From positions 125,363,821 to 125,427,820 of the forward strand of contig OV050033.1 of the NCBI GenBank assembly GCA_920105625.2: a DNA stretch of 64,000 nt. The letters run 5' to 3'. The translations under genes were made by a program, and so were the position numbers. This document shows positions 1-11,650 of the stretch, piece after piece; positions within the stretch are counted from its first letter, which is position 1; each line of letters begins with the position of its first letter. Under the pieces are notes generated by a model that saw only the letters and a program-made list of their open reading frames with translations, did no database searches and was not told the DNA's origin. The stretch is from Clusia tigrina. Its lineage: Eukaryota > Arthropoda > Insecta > Diptera > Clusiidae.

Positions 1-1512
1 ACTCCAATCCATCCACTCACATGGGACTCTCACGCACTCATCATTTACTCGTACATGGAAATTTCTTTTCATTTCGATTTGTCTTGCGAAGCAAACACTT
101 GAAACTGGGTTGATTTGAAATTGGAAAATTGGTTTCTGATATGCCAAACGAAGCGACGTGGAACAAGGAAGCAACAACGACAACGACTTTTCCACTGACG
201 ACGGACTACTTGTGCAACACGCTTCGTTTGCCAACAATTCATAGGGAAAATCTTAACGAAGCAGCAACAAATTGACACTTTTGTTAATAGCAACGACAAC
301 AACAACAACAATTAGAACAACAACAATCAGAACAACAACCATAATCAGAATTCCAACAACCACACTGATGAGAACAACAACAACACTTGTGGTTGTTCTA
401 ATATACACCTTAGAAATGATATAAAACATAATTGCAGAAGTACTTGCAAATGTTCTTGGCTGCGCCTATAAACCCAGTAGGAAATTTGGATTTATGTATA
501 TGAGAAGTTCCAGAGATCTACTCTAAAATGAAGGAAGGGTTACATAGTTTACCTCATTTTATATTTATGTGAACATTGAGTTCTTTTAGAAAATAGGTTT
601 GTAATTTTCACAGCTTTGAAATATGACTGGAGTTTTCCAGAGTAGTCTCCCGGAATAGTTCCAGAGGTATGAATAGATGTATAAAATTGAGGGCAGATCA
701 CAAATTTATCTTAAATTACCCTTCACAGAAATGTTTGTTCTGAGTTGGATGATCATTAAGGGTTCGTCTACTTCTTTGGCACCTGGAGAATTGTGTACAA
801 AGATGTTCACCGTAACTGCACTGAAAAATATAAACACTGGAACCCAGAATATATATTTCAAGGCCCACATAGATGTCCTTTAATTTATGTTGTCCCCCAG
901 AGTGCGTGTCTGCTCTTTTCTCCCCTAGGGAAACTCCTCTTCATAAACCCAGCTCAAATAAAAATCTCATGAATGGCGAATTAGATTTTTTCAAGCCAAT
1001 TTCTGCCACTGGATTACTACACAGATTACTGGTAATTAGTATAAGCAGTCGTAACAAAAAAAACAGTCAAAATATGTAAACAACAACACTGAAAATAAAT
1101 AATGAAGCCACTTTGTATTAGAATACTGAGGTTCAATTAACGCTTCTGGGGTAATTAGGTTTTTCCTGTTGGGTGGGAGTAGTACACAATTTTCCTTGTC
1201 GGGGGGTGTCTGAATACAAAGGCAAGACGCATGCAAATACACATGCAATACTGTGATTTGTAAGGATTTTTACTTACAGACTGACTGCGACTTATGATGG
1301 GCATTTTAATTAGAAATTTTGCAATTAAAGAAAATTGCGTGAGTTTTTTTTCCTAATACACGAAACGCACTTCAAGGAGAGGCGTAAAATTTCAAACTAG
1401 GCTGCGTGTATTGTCAGCGGGAAAAATATTGAGTTGTATTCGCAGATGTCTGGTATGGGAGTGGAGCAATATTTCTGCTTGTTTGAATTCGATTTCTAGT
1501 CAAAGTCATGAC

Positions 1513-1880
1513 TCTATTTTAATATTGAAACGACATACCATGGAAATATTCTTATGACGCGTCGTTACTATGATAAAAGGCACCTCTTTGATTTAATATT
1601 GAAGTGTTCTAAGCAACAAAGCAGGACCTTTGGATTCATACATGCAGATCGTTTCTCTTTTGAAAGTCAGGATTTTATTTTATTATTATTGAAGTATACC
1701 TTAGGAACAATTCCTATGACTCTTGGATCGATACCTGGAGACACTCATTAAGCTGTTAAGAATCACCTCTTTGATTTAATATTGAAGTGTTCTAAACAAC
1801 ATACCATCGCAGTTGGAAGCAGACTTTTAACGGAACAGGCTACGACATTCAAACGGCTACTCTGAAGGACATGCACACAG
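1513..1880. repeat. direct repeat, period about 183 bp, two copies
   Basis: A block of about 38 bp beginning CACCTCTTTGATTTAATATT occurs at 1581-1618 and again at 1764-1801 with one mismatch, an offset of 183 bp. Flanking sequence (TATTGAA followed by ATACC) is also loosely repeated, so this looks like two units of a decayed tandem duplication. Confidence 0.7.
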
Positions 1881-2464
1881 AATTATATAAAAGATATCAG
1901 ACTCCACGTGTTCCATGTAGAATCAAAGGAAGGGATCTTCTGAGAGCTATTAAAAAATTGCTCAAAACTTTTACAAAATGATTAATTTCAATTTTTCCGA
2001 TTTTTCCCCCATTGTTCGCAGAGCCACAGAGACACATTAAAACGTCAACCGCACTCCCCATATATACACAAACACCACACAAACAAACACACAAACACAC
2101 ACACTCATACTGAGACAATAAAAAAGAAATTCCACGAAATGAACAGGAAAAAAATAGCAGGCTAATCCTTGCTCCGAGTTGGTCTTTGTTACAATATTAA
2201 ATGACCAACATATCTGCTCCGTAAGCGCAAGTTCACATTCTGATAGCCACATCATCGGTGGTATTCGTATCAGCAGCTGAGGCAGCAACAGCAGAATTCA
2301 CACAAAAGCACTTCCGTTCATATTCAAAATACTCGTACAATAATAAAAATCTATATTGTGCATGTGTTTTGTGTGTCCAGGATACGTTTAATCCTGACTA
2401 TGTCAACGCTTATACAACAGCAGACAAAAGAGCAACAATTCAATGAAGGTAGACAGACAGAGAA

Positions 2465-2495
2465 AGTCCAGTCCAGTCCAGTCCAGTTCAGTCCG
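2465..2495. repeat. (AGTCC)n microsatellite
   Basis: About six pentamer units of AGTCC, the later ones imperfect. Confidence 0.85.
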
Positions 2496-3559
2496 GCACT
2501 CAATCGGCGCATTGTGTATGAATGGTTAAGTTGAGGTTATCGGAAACGGATACTGTGCGAGGAAGGTATTGCTGCTCCTTTCGCAGCTTTTGTTGTAGTT
2601 GTGGGACAATTTAAAAGCTGGCACCATAATAGCCCCAGCCACAAAGGCCAGTGAAGCATCACGACAGCAAACTTGATAAGAATACAACTCAATGTCGGCG
2701 GAGGTGGGTTTTATATACGAAACTAAAGCATTGAAGTACAGTCCTGGGAAGGATTTAAAATTGTTTTAAATTTCTCCTGCGGAGCTCGCAAAAGCTTTGA
2801 AAAAGTTTTTCGAAGGAGTCCCTTTGAATGGGCCTTCAAGATTCCACATGATTAGCATTATGACTAAAATTTTGTGTCTGCAATCAAGAATCGCTTCGTC
2901 GTAGCTCAGCCGTGATGAAGGACGAAGAATCGTTTAATTCCTTGCTGTTTTAATGTTTGCTCCCTGTTCTTGTCTTAGTTGCGGTCTGCCGCACAATTTC
3001 TTTCGGCGCCCAAACCTCGTACTCCACTTTTCTTGTTTTCCTTATTTGCCATTTGTTGCCTTATTTCTCAGCTCATCAAATTAATCCAACTTTTTCTATC
3101 AGATGTCCTGCTTGTGTCCTCTCCTGCTGCTAATCCCAAATGAAGCTGCACTCTCGTCAACAGTTAAACAGTCTAACAACTCGAGTGTGGACACTTCCGT
3201 TGAAACTATGCAAAAATTCCACTGAAAAATTGCAACAAAATTTGACGATAGAGCAGCATCGCACTACAAGCCCGCCACGCCCCACTCAAACAGTGCAATA
3301 TATTTGTACTTCTATTAAAAAATGGAAAAGTATCATAGAAACACATTTTTTGCACACTGCATCCCAGGAACACAGTGCGCCAGGCAGCCAGGGTCGATCA
3401 TGTGACAAGGGACGGAAATAGGGCCAAGAGTTTTTTGGCGGCTCCTGATAAGGAGACCCAAGATGACTCAACGAAGCTGAATTTTTTTTTACTATCTTAC
3501 CCGACATCAAGTTTTCAGTCCTGTAGTATCTCACATCATCTCTGAGTTTTATTTCGCCT

Positions 3560-4260
3560 TCCGTCAACATTTCTCACAGTATCTGGATGGTATTTCACAG
3601 CCTCTAATCGTTCGTCTTTCAAATACCCTCAATAGCTGCTAATGTACGTTGAAATCTGTGAATTATCTTCAACAGTCTCAACGTCTCTTGGAATCTCTAA
3701 AAGCTCTGAATGGTCTCAGAGCCTTTCAACGTCCCTGATTGGTATTTCACAGTTCCTCTGCGTCTCTAGTACTTTATGAATAGTCTCTTAGTTCTCTTGG
3801 GGTTCATTTTTGGAAATCCCACATCCATATATGTAGGTCCCTCACTATCTCTTACCATCTGGGTGACGGTCTCTGAATGATTTTAAATTAACTATAAGCG
3901 TCTCTGGAAATCTTGAAATTATCGTTAACAACGTCTCAATGTCTCTTAACATCTCTAACAGACTGTGAATGCTATTATGCAATCCCGAAATGTCTCTTAC
4001 CATCCTTGACGGTCTCTGAATGATATTTTCATCACACTTTGAAGATCTCTGCAAGACCCTAAATAGATTGTCACGCCTTTGAACATATCTTCACATCTCT
4101 GAACAGTCTCTACATATTCTTTCATAGTCTCTCAACTTCTCTGGAAGGTTTTCAGTGATCTTTTACATCCTCACAACGTGTCTTATTATCTCTGACTGCA
4201 CCCGGATGATCTTTTATACTCTCTCAAAGTCTACGGAATGATATACTGAGAATGATATTC
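3560..4260. repeat. degenerate minisatellite rich in GTCTCTGAA
   Basis: The words GTCTCTGAA, TCTCAACGTCTCT, ATCTCTGAAC and TATTTCACAG recur throughout. A longer block (CTCTTACCATC, then GACGGTCTCTGAATGA) appears at about 3847-3883 and again at 3992-4028, which gives a higher-order period near 144 bp. There is no coding signal. Confidence 0.6.
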
Positions 4261-7200
4261 ATATCTTGAGAAGCAAAAATACCAACTGGACAGTAGTACT
4301 GAAGAATCTAGAATTTGCTCGACCTGTAAGGATCGGCCAGGTTACCAAGGTGGATTTTTTATTCAAGTTAGTTCCTCAATTTCTAATTTCTTTTGTAATA
4401 CTTGGTGCCCTTTTCACAGCTCCACAGAACGGCCCTGCTTTCAGCACGCCAACACCGCTGAGCTTCTCAAGAGCACTTTTCCAGTGAAGCGACTAGAATT
4501 GATTCTGTCCTTCCTTCTTTTTTCTTCTTGTTGTGTTTTTCTGCCATTGCCATTTGTCATTCATGTGTTGTGTTCCGTTTCCTCTTGTTGAGCTCTGCTA
4601 CGAGTACTCTGCTTTGTTTGGTAAGTGTTTGCTCCTTTGGGAATCGATTATCCTTGCAATTGTAAAGCGATTTTCAGTTATTCAGGATTTTGATGTGTTT
4701 TATTTTGTTGTTGTTTTTCTTGTTGTCGTTTTTGTTCCTTTTTCTGAGCTATCCAACCTCTGCTCTGAAAGTGTACGTTTACAATGTGCTTCGCTTGATT
4801 GACAACATCACTGCCGCCGTAACCCTCGTCCTGGTGTTGGTCCAGGTTGTTTCGCAGTCGTTGTCGTAGTCGATGTCGTCATAATCACCATCATCATCGT
4901 CCTCGTTCTCGTCATCGTTATCATCAATCGCTGCTACATGCCACAGGACATGAATAGCCACTTGTACGAGTACGATTATTTTCGATTTGGCTGGTGTTGT
5001 TGTGCGGTATCCTGGTGTGAGGATCGCAAAAAGAAGAGAGTATCCGTTCAGTTCGGTTGAGTTCCGTTGCAGCAGCAATGCCGTCCCCGCAATTTCAATG
5101 GCAATGAATTTTGATATTTTTTCATGCAGTTTTTTATTTGAGTCCTTTGCAGTTTTCACATTTGCTTTCCACCGCTTGTGCTGCAATTGATTTCGCTGTG
5201 CTGTCGTGCCCTGACCTGGCCTGGGCTGGTCTGGCGCGTGCCAAATTAGTGGCACTGGCCTGGGTGTGGGCGGGTCTCCACTATTGATGGTTTCAAGTTT
5301 GGTTTTGATGAATTGTTTGCTCGCTGATGCATGCGCCTGCAAATTGCATGAGTGTCCCGAGTGTACTTTTGTGGTGATTTCATCGCTCGCTTATTTATTT
5401 CTGGTTTGGTTTGGTTTTTCCTTTTTTTGTTTGTCGAATCATATCGAATCGAGTGAATGAGTGTAAAAACCGCTAATTCGCTTTGACGGTTTGTGTTTTT
5501 TTTTTTTGGGCTCGTACCTCACCATGGCAGCGCATTGCTGGACCAGTCCACAGAGCCGGCGCACTCCTATGGAAATGAGTGAACCGCTGTGATGCTAAAA
5601 AATTGCCATCAATGGGAAAGTCATGCACTGTAGTCGTTGGAGTTGGGGGAGGGGGAGCAAATTGATTGTTGGGTGCACAAAGTGCAAAAAGTTTGTTTGT
5701 GCTGCAATAATTGGACTTTTTTTATTTCATTTTTTGCATTTCTTTGCTTTATGAATGAAAGGGTATGGTCGCAAAAAATTGGAAAAAAATGCGGCGGCAA
5801 GGTCATTATGCAGCCAGGCAGCCAGCAGCAGCAGCAGCAGGCCGCGTTTTTATTGAAATTGCAAAAAAAGCGGAAATTATGACCAACCATGCAAGCAGAA
5901 AATTCAAATTGAATTAACATTTAATGAAAAAACGACACAACAACAACAACGAAAACAAAATCGTTTGATGTGTTTAATTAAAGGCTTTATTGAATTTTTG
6001 AGCACAATTAAAATTCGGGCTTCGGCAGGCAGTGAAAACATACAAATTACAACTATTTAAAGCATTTAACACCGAATGGCACCGATGGGTCAATTTCGCC
6101 GCAAGCGAAGTATGGGTGAAACGCTCACTCGCCGCAAGGGGGTCAAAAATTGCAAACAATTCTATTTCAAAAGACAAAAAATAACAAATTCGACTTATTT
6201 ACGACAAAATAGTGTTGAGGGAAAAAATCGCCGCATGTGAAGTATAGATAAAAAAAAAAACTTTCGCCGAAAGGAGCTTTCACCCAAGGATGCCATTACC
6301 CTAAAAAATGTTAACCAGCATTCTTTGAGAAGAAAACACTTACTTAATGGTCTTTCTAACAGTATATTCTTCTTCTTAAACACAGTTCAAATTTGAGTGA
6401 ACTCCTGTCTTGGTTTGATCTCTGCTTTTGACTGGAACCCACACAAACCCAGTCGTTATTATTGTTTGATTTCATTCTCTTTGTTTCCTGTAAACTTGCT
6501 GATCCTTTGAATTCGTTGGGTTCATTCATAAGACTAATTGTCGGCTCCTTTCACGTTCCCCACCACAATTTGCCACCATAAAATTCTGGTCACAAGCAAC
6601 CCCAGCCGCAGCAGGAAGAGACCTGAATCGGGATTTTACTGCTGATAATTTGTGATGCCAATACACAGACGAGAAAGCAATATCGAAAACCTTACAAGAA
6701 TTCTTCTTCTGCACTCCGCCACTCGGCTCAGCGCTGACTTTGCCGCAACACGAAGATGAAGAAGAAACAGCACGGCGCAAGCGCACCTTGGCGCACAAAC
6801 TGGGCTCTGCATCAACGCAGCATCGTTACTTTTATAGCTTAATTTCGAAGGTCGCACACCAGGCTGAAGAACGGCAATCATTGCTTTGCTATCAATAAAT
6901 CCAATAAATTCAATGACCAACGGCGAATTGGCGAATTCATCATCAGACGCTTGAAAGGCAGCAGCCGCACCGAGCGATTTTAATGGATGGCACTTGGAGA
7001 GAATCACTAAAGTGGTCATAAAATCGCGCACTTGATAGCGTCGCGTACGGTGGAGCGGTCGGCGCTGGTTGAGCGGCGATGAGCGTTGAATTGCTGATGA
7101 TTTGATTTGTGGCCACTGCATTTAGACCATGGATGGTAGTGGTGGTGGTGGTGCAGATGATGATGTTGTGGATGTGGTTGCGGTTGTGTGAGGCAATGGT

Positions 7201-7506
7201 GGTGTGGCGGGCTGGAAGGCTTATATGATTCGGCATGGAATTGCTATCAATTCGTCATCATGCGAGGGCATTAAGCAGTCCGCTTGATTAGCAATGATTG
7301 CTTGGCTTTTATTTGAGTTTTTATATCGGTTAATGGGAAATTTATGACGGATTGAGATTATGGGTTAGTAAGGAAGACTGGGACCATTGTAGCTCAACTT
7401 GCTGGCTGATGCGAAATTCCCAATGACTTTCCTGTTTGTTTCCTTTCACAATGCTGCACCAATGCAATCAAAATCTAAATCCAATTCTTTCTTCTTATTC
7501 ACGCAG

Positions 7507-7787
7507 ATTCGGGACTGCCACAATACGGTGGACGCAGCGATGATTCCATGTCCGACGACCGGATTGCACACATACTCAGCGAGGCGTCCAGTCTTATAAA
7601 GAATTCCACGCCAAACGCTCTGCAGCAACAGCTCAAGGAGGAGCAACAGCGCCAGCTGCAGCAAGAGCAGCATCGCCGCTCAGCTCACGATGAGTCGCAG
7701 CACAGCAACGAAGACTCCAAGTCCCCACATCAGTCCTGCAGCTCGCCCTTCTACAAGGAGCAGCTGAAGCATCAACAGGATGCCGTT

Positions 7788-7819
<32 letters not shown>

Positions 7820-10800
7820 GCAGCAACAACAACACCAGCAGCAGCAGCAACATCAGCAACAACAACAGCATCGCATGCGTCAGGAAGAATTAACCCAGGA
7901 CAAAATGGCGCGACTATATCAGGAGATCATGGCACGAGCCCCACGCGAAGCCGCCTTTCCCAGGTAAGTGGCCGTCTGAGCCCTCTTTAGGGAACCCCTC
8001 TGTCAGCCGTACACACTACGCAACAGACATGCTAAACCTGACCCCAGTTTTCTGCTCTCACCCTTTTTCAGCGCCGCCGGCGGCATGCCGCCAGCTAACA
8101 TGGCTAGCAACGCATTCCCCGCTGCTGCCGCCATTGCCGCGGACGAAAACATACGCTTGGCCTTCGAACGTGAGATGACAAAGTTGCAGCAGCAGCAACA
8201 ACAACAATCCGTGCCTGGCAACATACCACACTTTCCCAACTTCTCCAGCCTCATGGCGCTGCAACAGCAGGTGCTAAATGGCGCCCAGGATCTATCCCTG
8301 ACCAAGGACCTCAAAGACCACAAGGTCAACGGTCAGCGCAACTCCCTCGATCACTCGAACAATTCCATGGACATGCAGAACAGCAGCAGCATGAGTCAGT
8401 CTAGCGCCAGTGCCAAAGAGCTGGCAGCCGCGGAAGCAGAGCGTCACGCCAGCTCGTATCCGCTGCATGTGCGCAAACCTGACGGTGGCAGCATCACGCC
8501 CGCTCCGCCGCCGTCGAGCAACGCCTCCGCTCAGAACACAAACTCCGCCGCACCCAGCCCACTCAGCAACTCGATACTGCAGCCCGCGCTGACACCCGGC
8601 GACGACTTCTCCGCCGCTGCCAGCCCTTTGCAGCGCATGGCTTCCATCACGAATTCGCTGATCACTCAGCCGCCCGTCACTCCACATCATTCCCAGCCAC
8701 AGCGACCGACCAAGGCGGTGTTGCCTCCCATAACGCAGCAGCAGTTCGACATGTTCAACAACTTGAACACGGAGGACATTGTGCGCCGCGTCAAGGAGGC
8801 CCTTTCGCAATACTCCATTTCGCAACGGCTCTTCGGCGAGTCAGTGTTGGGTCTGTCGCAGGGTTCCGTCTCCGATCTGCTGGCACGGCCCAAGCCGTGG
8901 CACATGCTTACCCAGAAGGGACGCGAACCATTCATACGTATGAAAATGTTTCTGGAGGATGAGAATGCGGTGCACAAATTGGTCGCTAGCCAGTACAAGA
9001 TCGCTCCGGAGAAGCTTATGCGCACCGGCAGCTACAGCGGTAGTCCGCAGATACCGCAGGGGCTGGCGAGCAAAATGCAGGCCTCTCTGCCCATGCAAAA
9101 GATGATGAACGAGCTGAAATTGCAGGAGCCGGGTCAGGCGCAGCACATCATGCAGCAAATGCAGGCGGCTGCCGCCATGTCTGCCGCCATGCAGCAACAG
9201 CAACAGCAGCAGAGCCAGCACCAAGCCGCCGCTGTACAGGCCGCTCAAGCGGCAGCAGCTGCCCAGGCCGCACAACATCATCAGAGTATGTTACTAACGT
9301 CTCCGGGTCTGCCGCCACAACACGCCATCAGTTTGCCCGCAGCCAATGCAGGAGCCCCCGGCGGTGAAAAGAAACCCATGATCATGCCGATACACTCGCC
9401 GCACCAGGCGAATGCCATGCGCACTTTGCATCAGCACATGTCGCCGACTGTCTACGAAATGGCTGCACTGACCCAGGACCTGGACACCCAAGTCATTACC
9501 ACAAAGATCAAGGAGGCTCTGCTGGCCAACAACATTGGGCAGAAAATCTTCGGCGAAGCGGTGCTCGGCCTATCGCAGGGCTCCGTATCCGAGCTGCTCA
9601 GCAAGCCGAAGCCATGGCACATGCTCTCGATCAAGGGTCGGGAACCGTTCATACGCATGCAGCTGTGGCTCTCCGATGCCAACAATGTGGAGCGCCTCCA
9701 GGTGCTGAAGAACGAACGTCGCGAGGCAAGCAAACGCCGCCGCTCCACCGGACCCAACCAGCAGGACAACAGCTCCGACACCTCCAGCAATGACACGAAC
9801 GAGTTCTACACCAGCAGTCCCGGACCGGGTTCGGTCGGCTCGTCTGTGAGCGGAGCGCCGCCCAACAAAAAGCAACGGGTGCTTTTCTCCGAGGAGCAAA
9901 AGGAGGCTTTGCGTCTAGCATTCGCTCTCGATCCGTACCCCAACGTGGGCACCATCGAGTTCCTAGCCAACGAACTGGGCCTGGCGACGCGCACCATCAC
10001 CAACTGGTTCCACAACCACCGCATGCGCCTCAAGCAACAGGTACCACACGGGCAGCCCAGCGCCGATAATCCCATACCGAGTCGCGAGAACACCAACGCC
10101 ACGCCCTTTGACCCCGTCCAATTCCGCATATTGCTCCAGCAACGTCTCCTCGAGCTGCACAAGGAGCGCATGGGCCTGAGTGGCGCCCCCATTCCCTACC
10201 CACCGTACTTCGCTGCGGCCGCCCTGTTGGGTCGCAGTCTGGCCGGCATGCCAGGCGCTGCGGCTGGTCCGGGCGGCGAACCCGATCTGCAGGCTCTGAA
10301 TCAAGCCTTCAAAGAGCAAATGAGCGGCCTCGATCTGTCCATGAGTGCTCTGAAGCGCGAACGCAACGATGACTTCGACGACGATCTCGATGAGAGCCAT
10401 CTCAGCGACAATGAGTCACTGGATGCCGGCGAGGGTGACGAAAAGTCAGGGGAATACAAGGAAACCACGCCTCGCTCATCGCTAGCGGCAGCGGCCTATC
10501 GGTCGCGTCGTAAGCCTGCGGCCCCTCAGTGGGTGAACCCCGCAGGCACCGGCACCGGCAACACTCCCATGGGAGACAACGAACGCATCATCAACGGAGT
10601 GTGCGTGATGCAATCCCAGGCCACCGACTTCAGTCGGCGGGAGGGCGAAGAGGCCGCAGCAGCGTCTGAGCAGGCGAGCGAAGCGGAAAAGTGCGGCGAC
10701 CACGGCGGTGTGGGTGGCATGGTCGGCGGCAGTGAAGCGGACCACGACCATTTGGATATCGATCAGAGATTTATGGAGCCCGAGGTGCGCATCAAGCAGG

Positions 10801-10946
10801 AGGAAGAAGATTGTGAGAGTGAAGGAGAGGCGGACGCGTCTCACAAGGACGACAAAATCAAGGTGATGGGTGAAGAGAAGCTGCGCATGGTGCGAGTCAA
10901 TCGTTTGGGAAACGAGGAGGACGCGCCGCTAGCGTGGAATTATTAG
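7507..10946 (+). CDS. ct: Cut homeodomain transcription factor, last two coding exons
   Basis: Exons 7507-7963 and 8072-10946 are joined across a 108-bp intron (donor GTAAGTG, acceptor TTTTTCAG); a Ser codon spans the junction. The two exons encode about 1,109 residues, roughly the C-terminal half of a protein of about 2,200 aa in Drosophila. The first exon opens with the conserved stretch SDDRIAHILSEASSLIKN and continues into a polyQ/H tract (about 7788-7872). The second holds two CUT repeats, 8764-9030 and 9480-9748, each with the signatures GLSQGSVS and KPWHML, and an atypical homeodomain at 9867-10040 containing TNWFHNHRMR. CUT repeats and homeodomain bind DNA in the nucleus and specify sensory-organ, limb-margin and Malpighian fates (family knowledge). 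Short QDLSL and LDLSM peptides resemble CtBP-binding motifs. The C-terminus is acidic. The stop is TAG at 10944. The first CUT repeat and the N-terminal coiled coil are outside the window. Confidence 0.97.
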
Positions 10947-11617
10947 GCTATTAAGGGATGAGGTTAGAATTGGAAGACCATGGAAGCGGAAAAGTTAGGT
11001 TAAAAATGATCAAAAATGTGCAATGCGTTAATTTCTTGTTTCGTTTAAGAGTTATTTTAGTGGAAAATGTGAAAGTGAAAAGATTTTGCAAAAGTTTTCA
11101 AACTTGCATGTGATTAAAATTATGTTTTAACATTTTAAATTGTTAATAATTAAGAGTAAAAATCAACAACAAAATAGTATTAAAAAATTGTTTCTTGCAC
11201 TTTTTTCACTTCTAAAGACTGTAAGCATTAATTTTGTTCTATGATTTGTTTTTGGTTTTGACGTATTTTAATTTTTAAAAGTGTTTAATAAATAAATAAT
11301 TATTAAACCAGTTTAATTAATCATTAAAAAAGTTTATGTAATTATTAAACTAATTTTTAAAAAATTATTCAAACAACTAATTTAATTTTGAAAATTTTTA
11401 TTAATTTAAATAACTAAAAAAAATTGTAAATATTTTTGTGTAAATAATTAATTTCTTGTTTTTATAATATAAATTATATTTAAACATAATAACAAATATA
11501 AATTTAAATATAAAGAAAAAAGTGAAATAAAATTAACTTCCTTTTGATCTCAAATAAGCGTAAAAGATACAAAAAATACAATTAAAACCAAAAAAAATCC
11601 AAGCAAACAAACCACAA

Positions 11618-11650
<33 letters not shown>

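Larger units (their letters stand above)
1..7506 (+). other. ct: upstream intron of cut (partial, at least 7.5 kb)
   Basis: No open frame here looks like a conserved protein. The stretch ends in a polypyrimidine tract and a CAG acceptor directly before the first recognised cut exon, so it is read as intron. It holds CAA/CAG runs near 250-390, a CA-rich run at 2055-2108, a degenerate repeat block at 3560-4260, and a GT-rich tract at 7138-7205. The exon for the first CUT repeat, which should precede the 7507 exon, is not visible and presumably lies upstream of the window. Large cut introns in Drosophila hold enhancers; none can be identified here by eye. Confidence 0.6.

Noticed and set aside
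4779..5342. 187-codon open frame on the minus strand
   Set aside because: Low-complexity Asp/Asn runs, no recognisable domain, no splice or promoter context; it lies inside the cut intron.
7680..7871. Leu-rich frame antisense to cut
   Set aside because: It is the complement of the cut polyQ tract.
8003..10844. Numerous antisense frames across the cut last exon
   Set aside because: Shadows of a long coding exon; the plus-strand frame has the CUT repeats and homeodomain.
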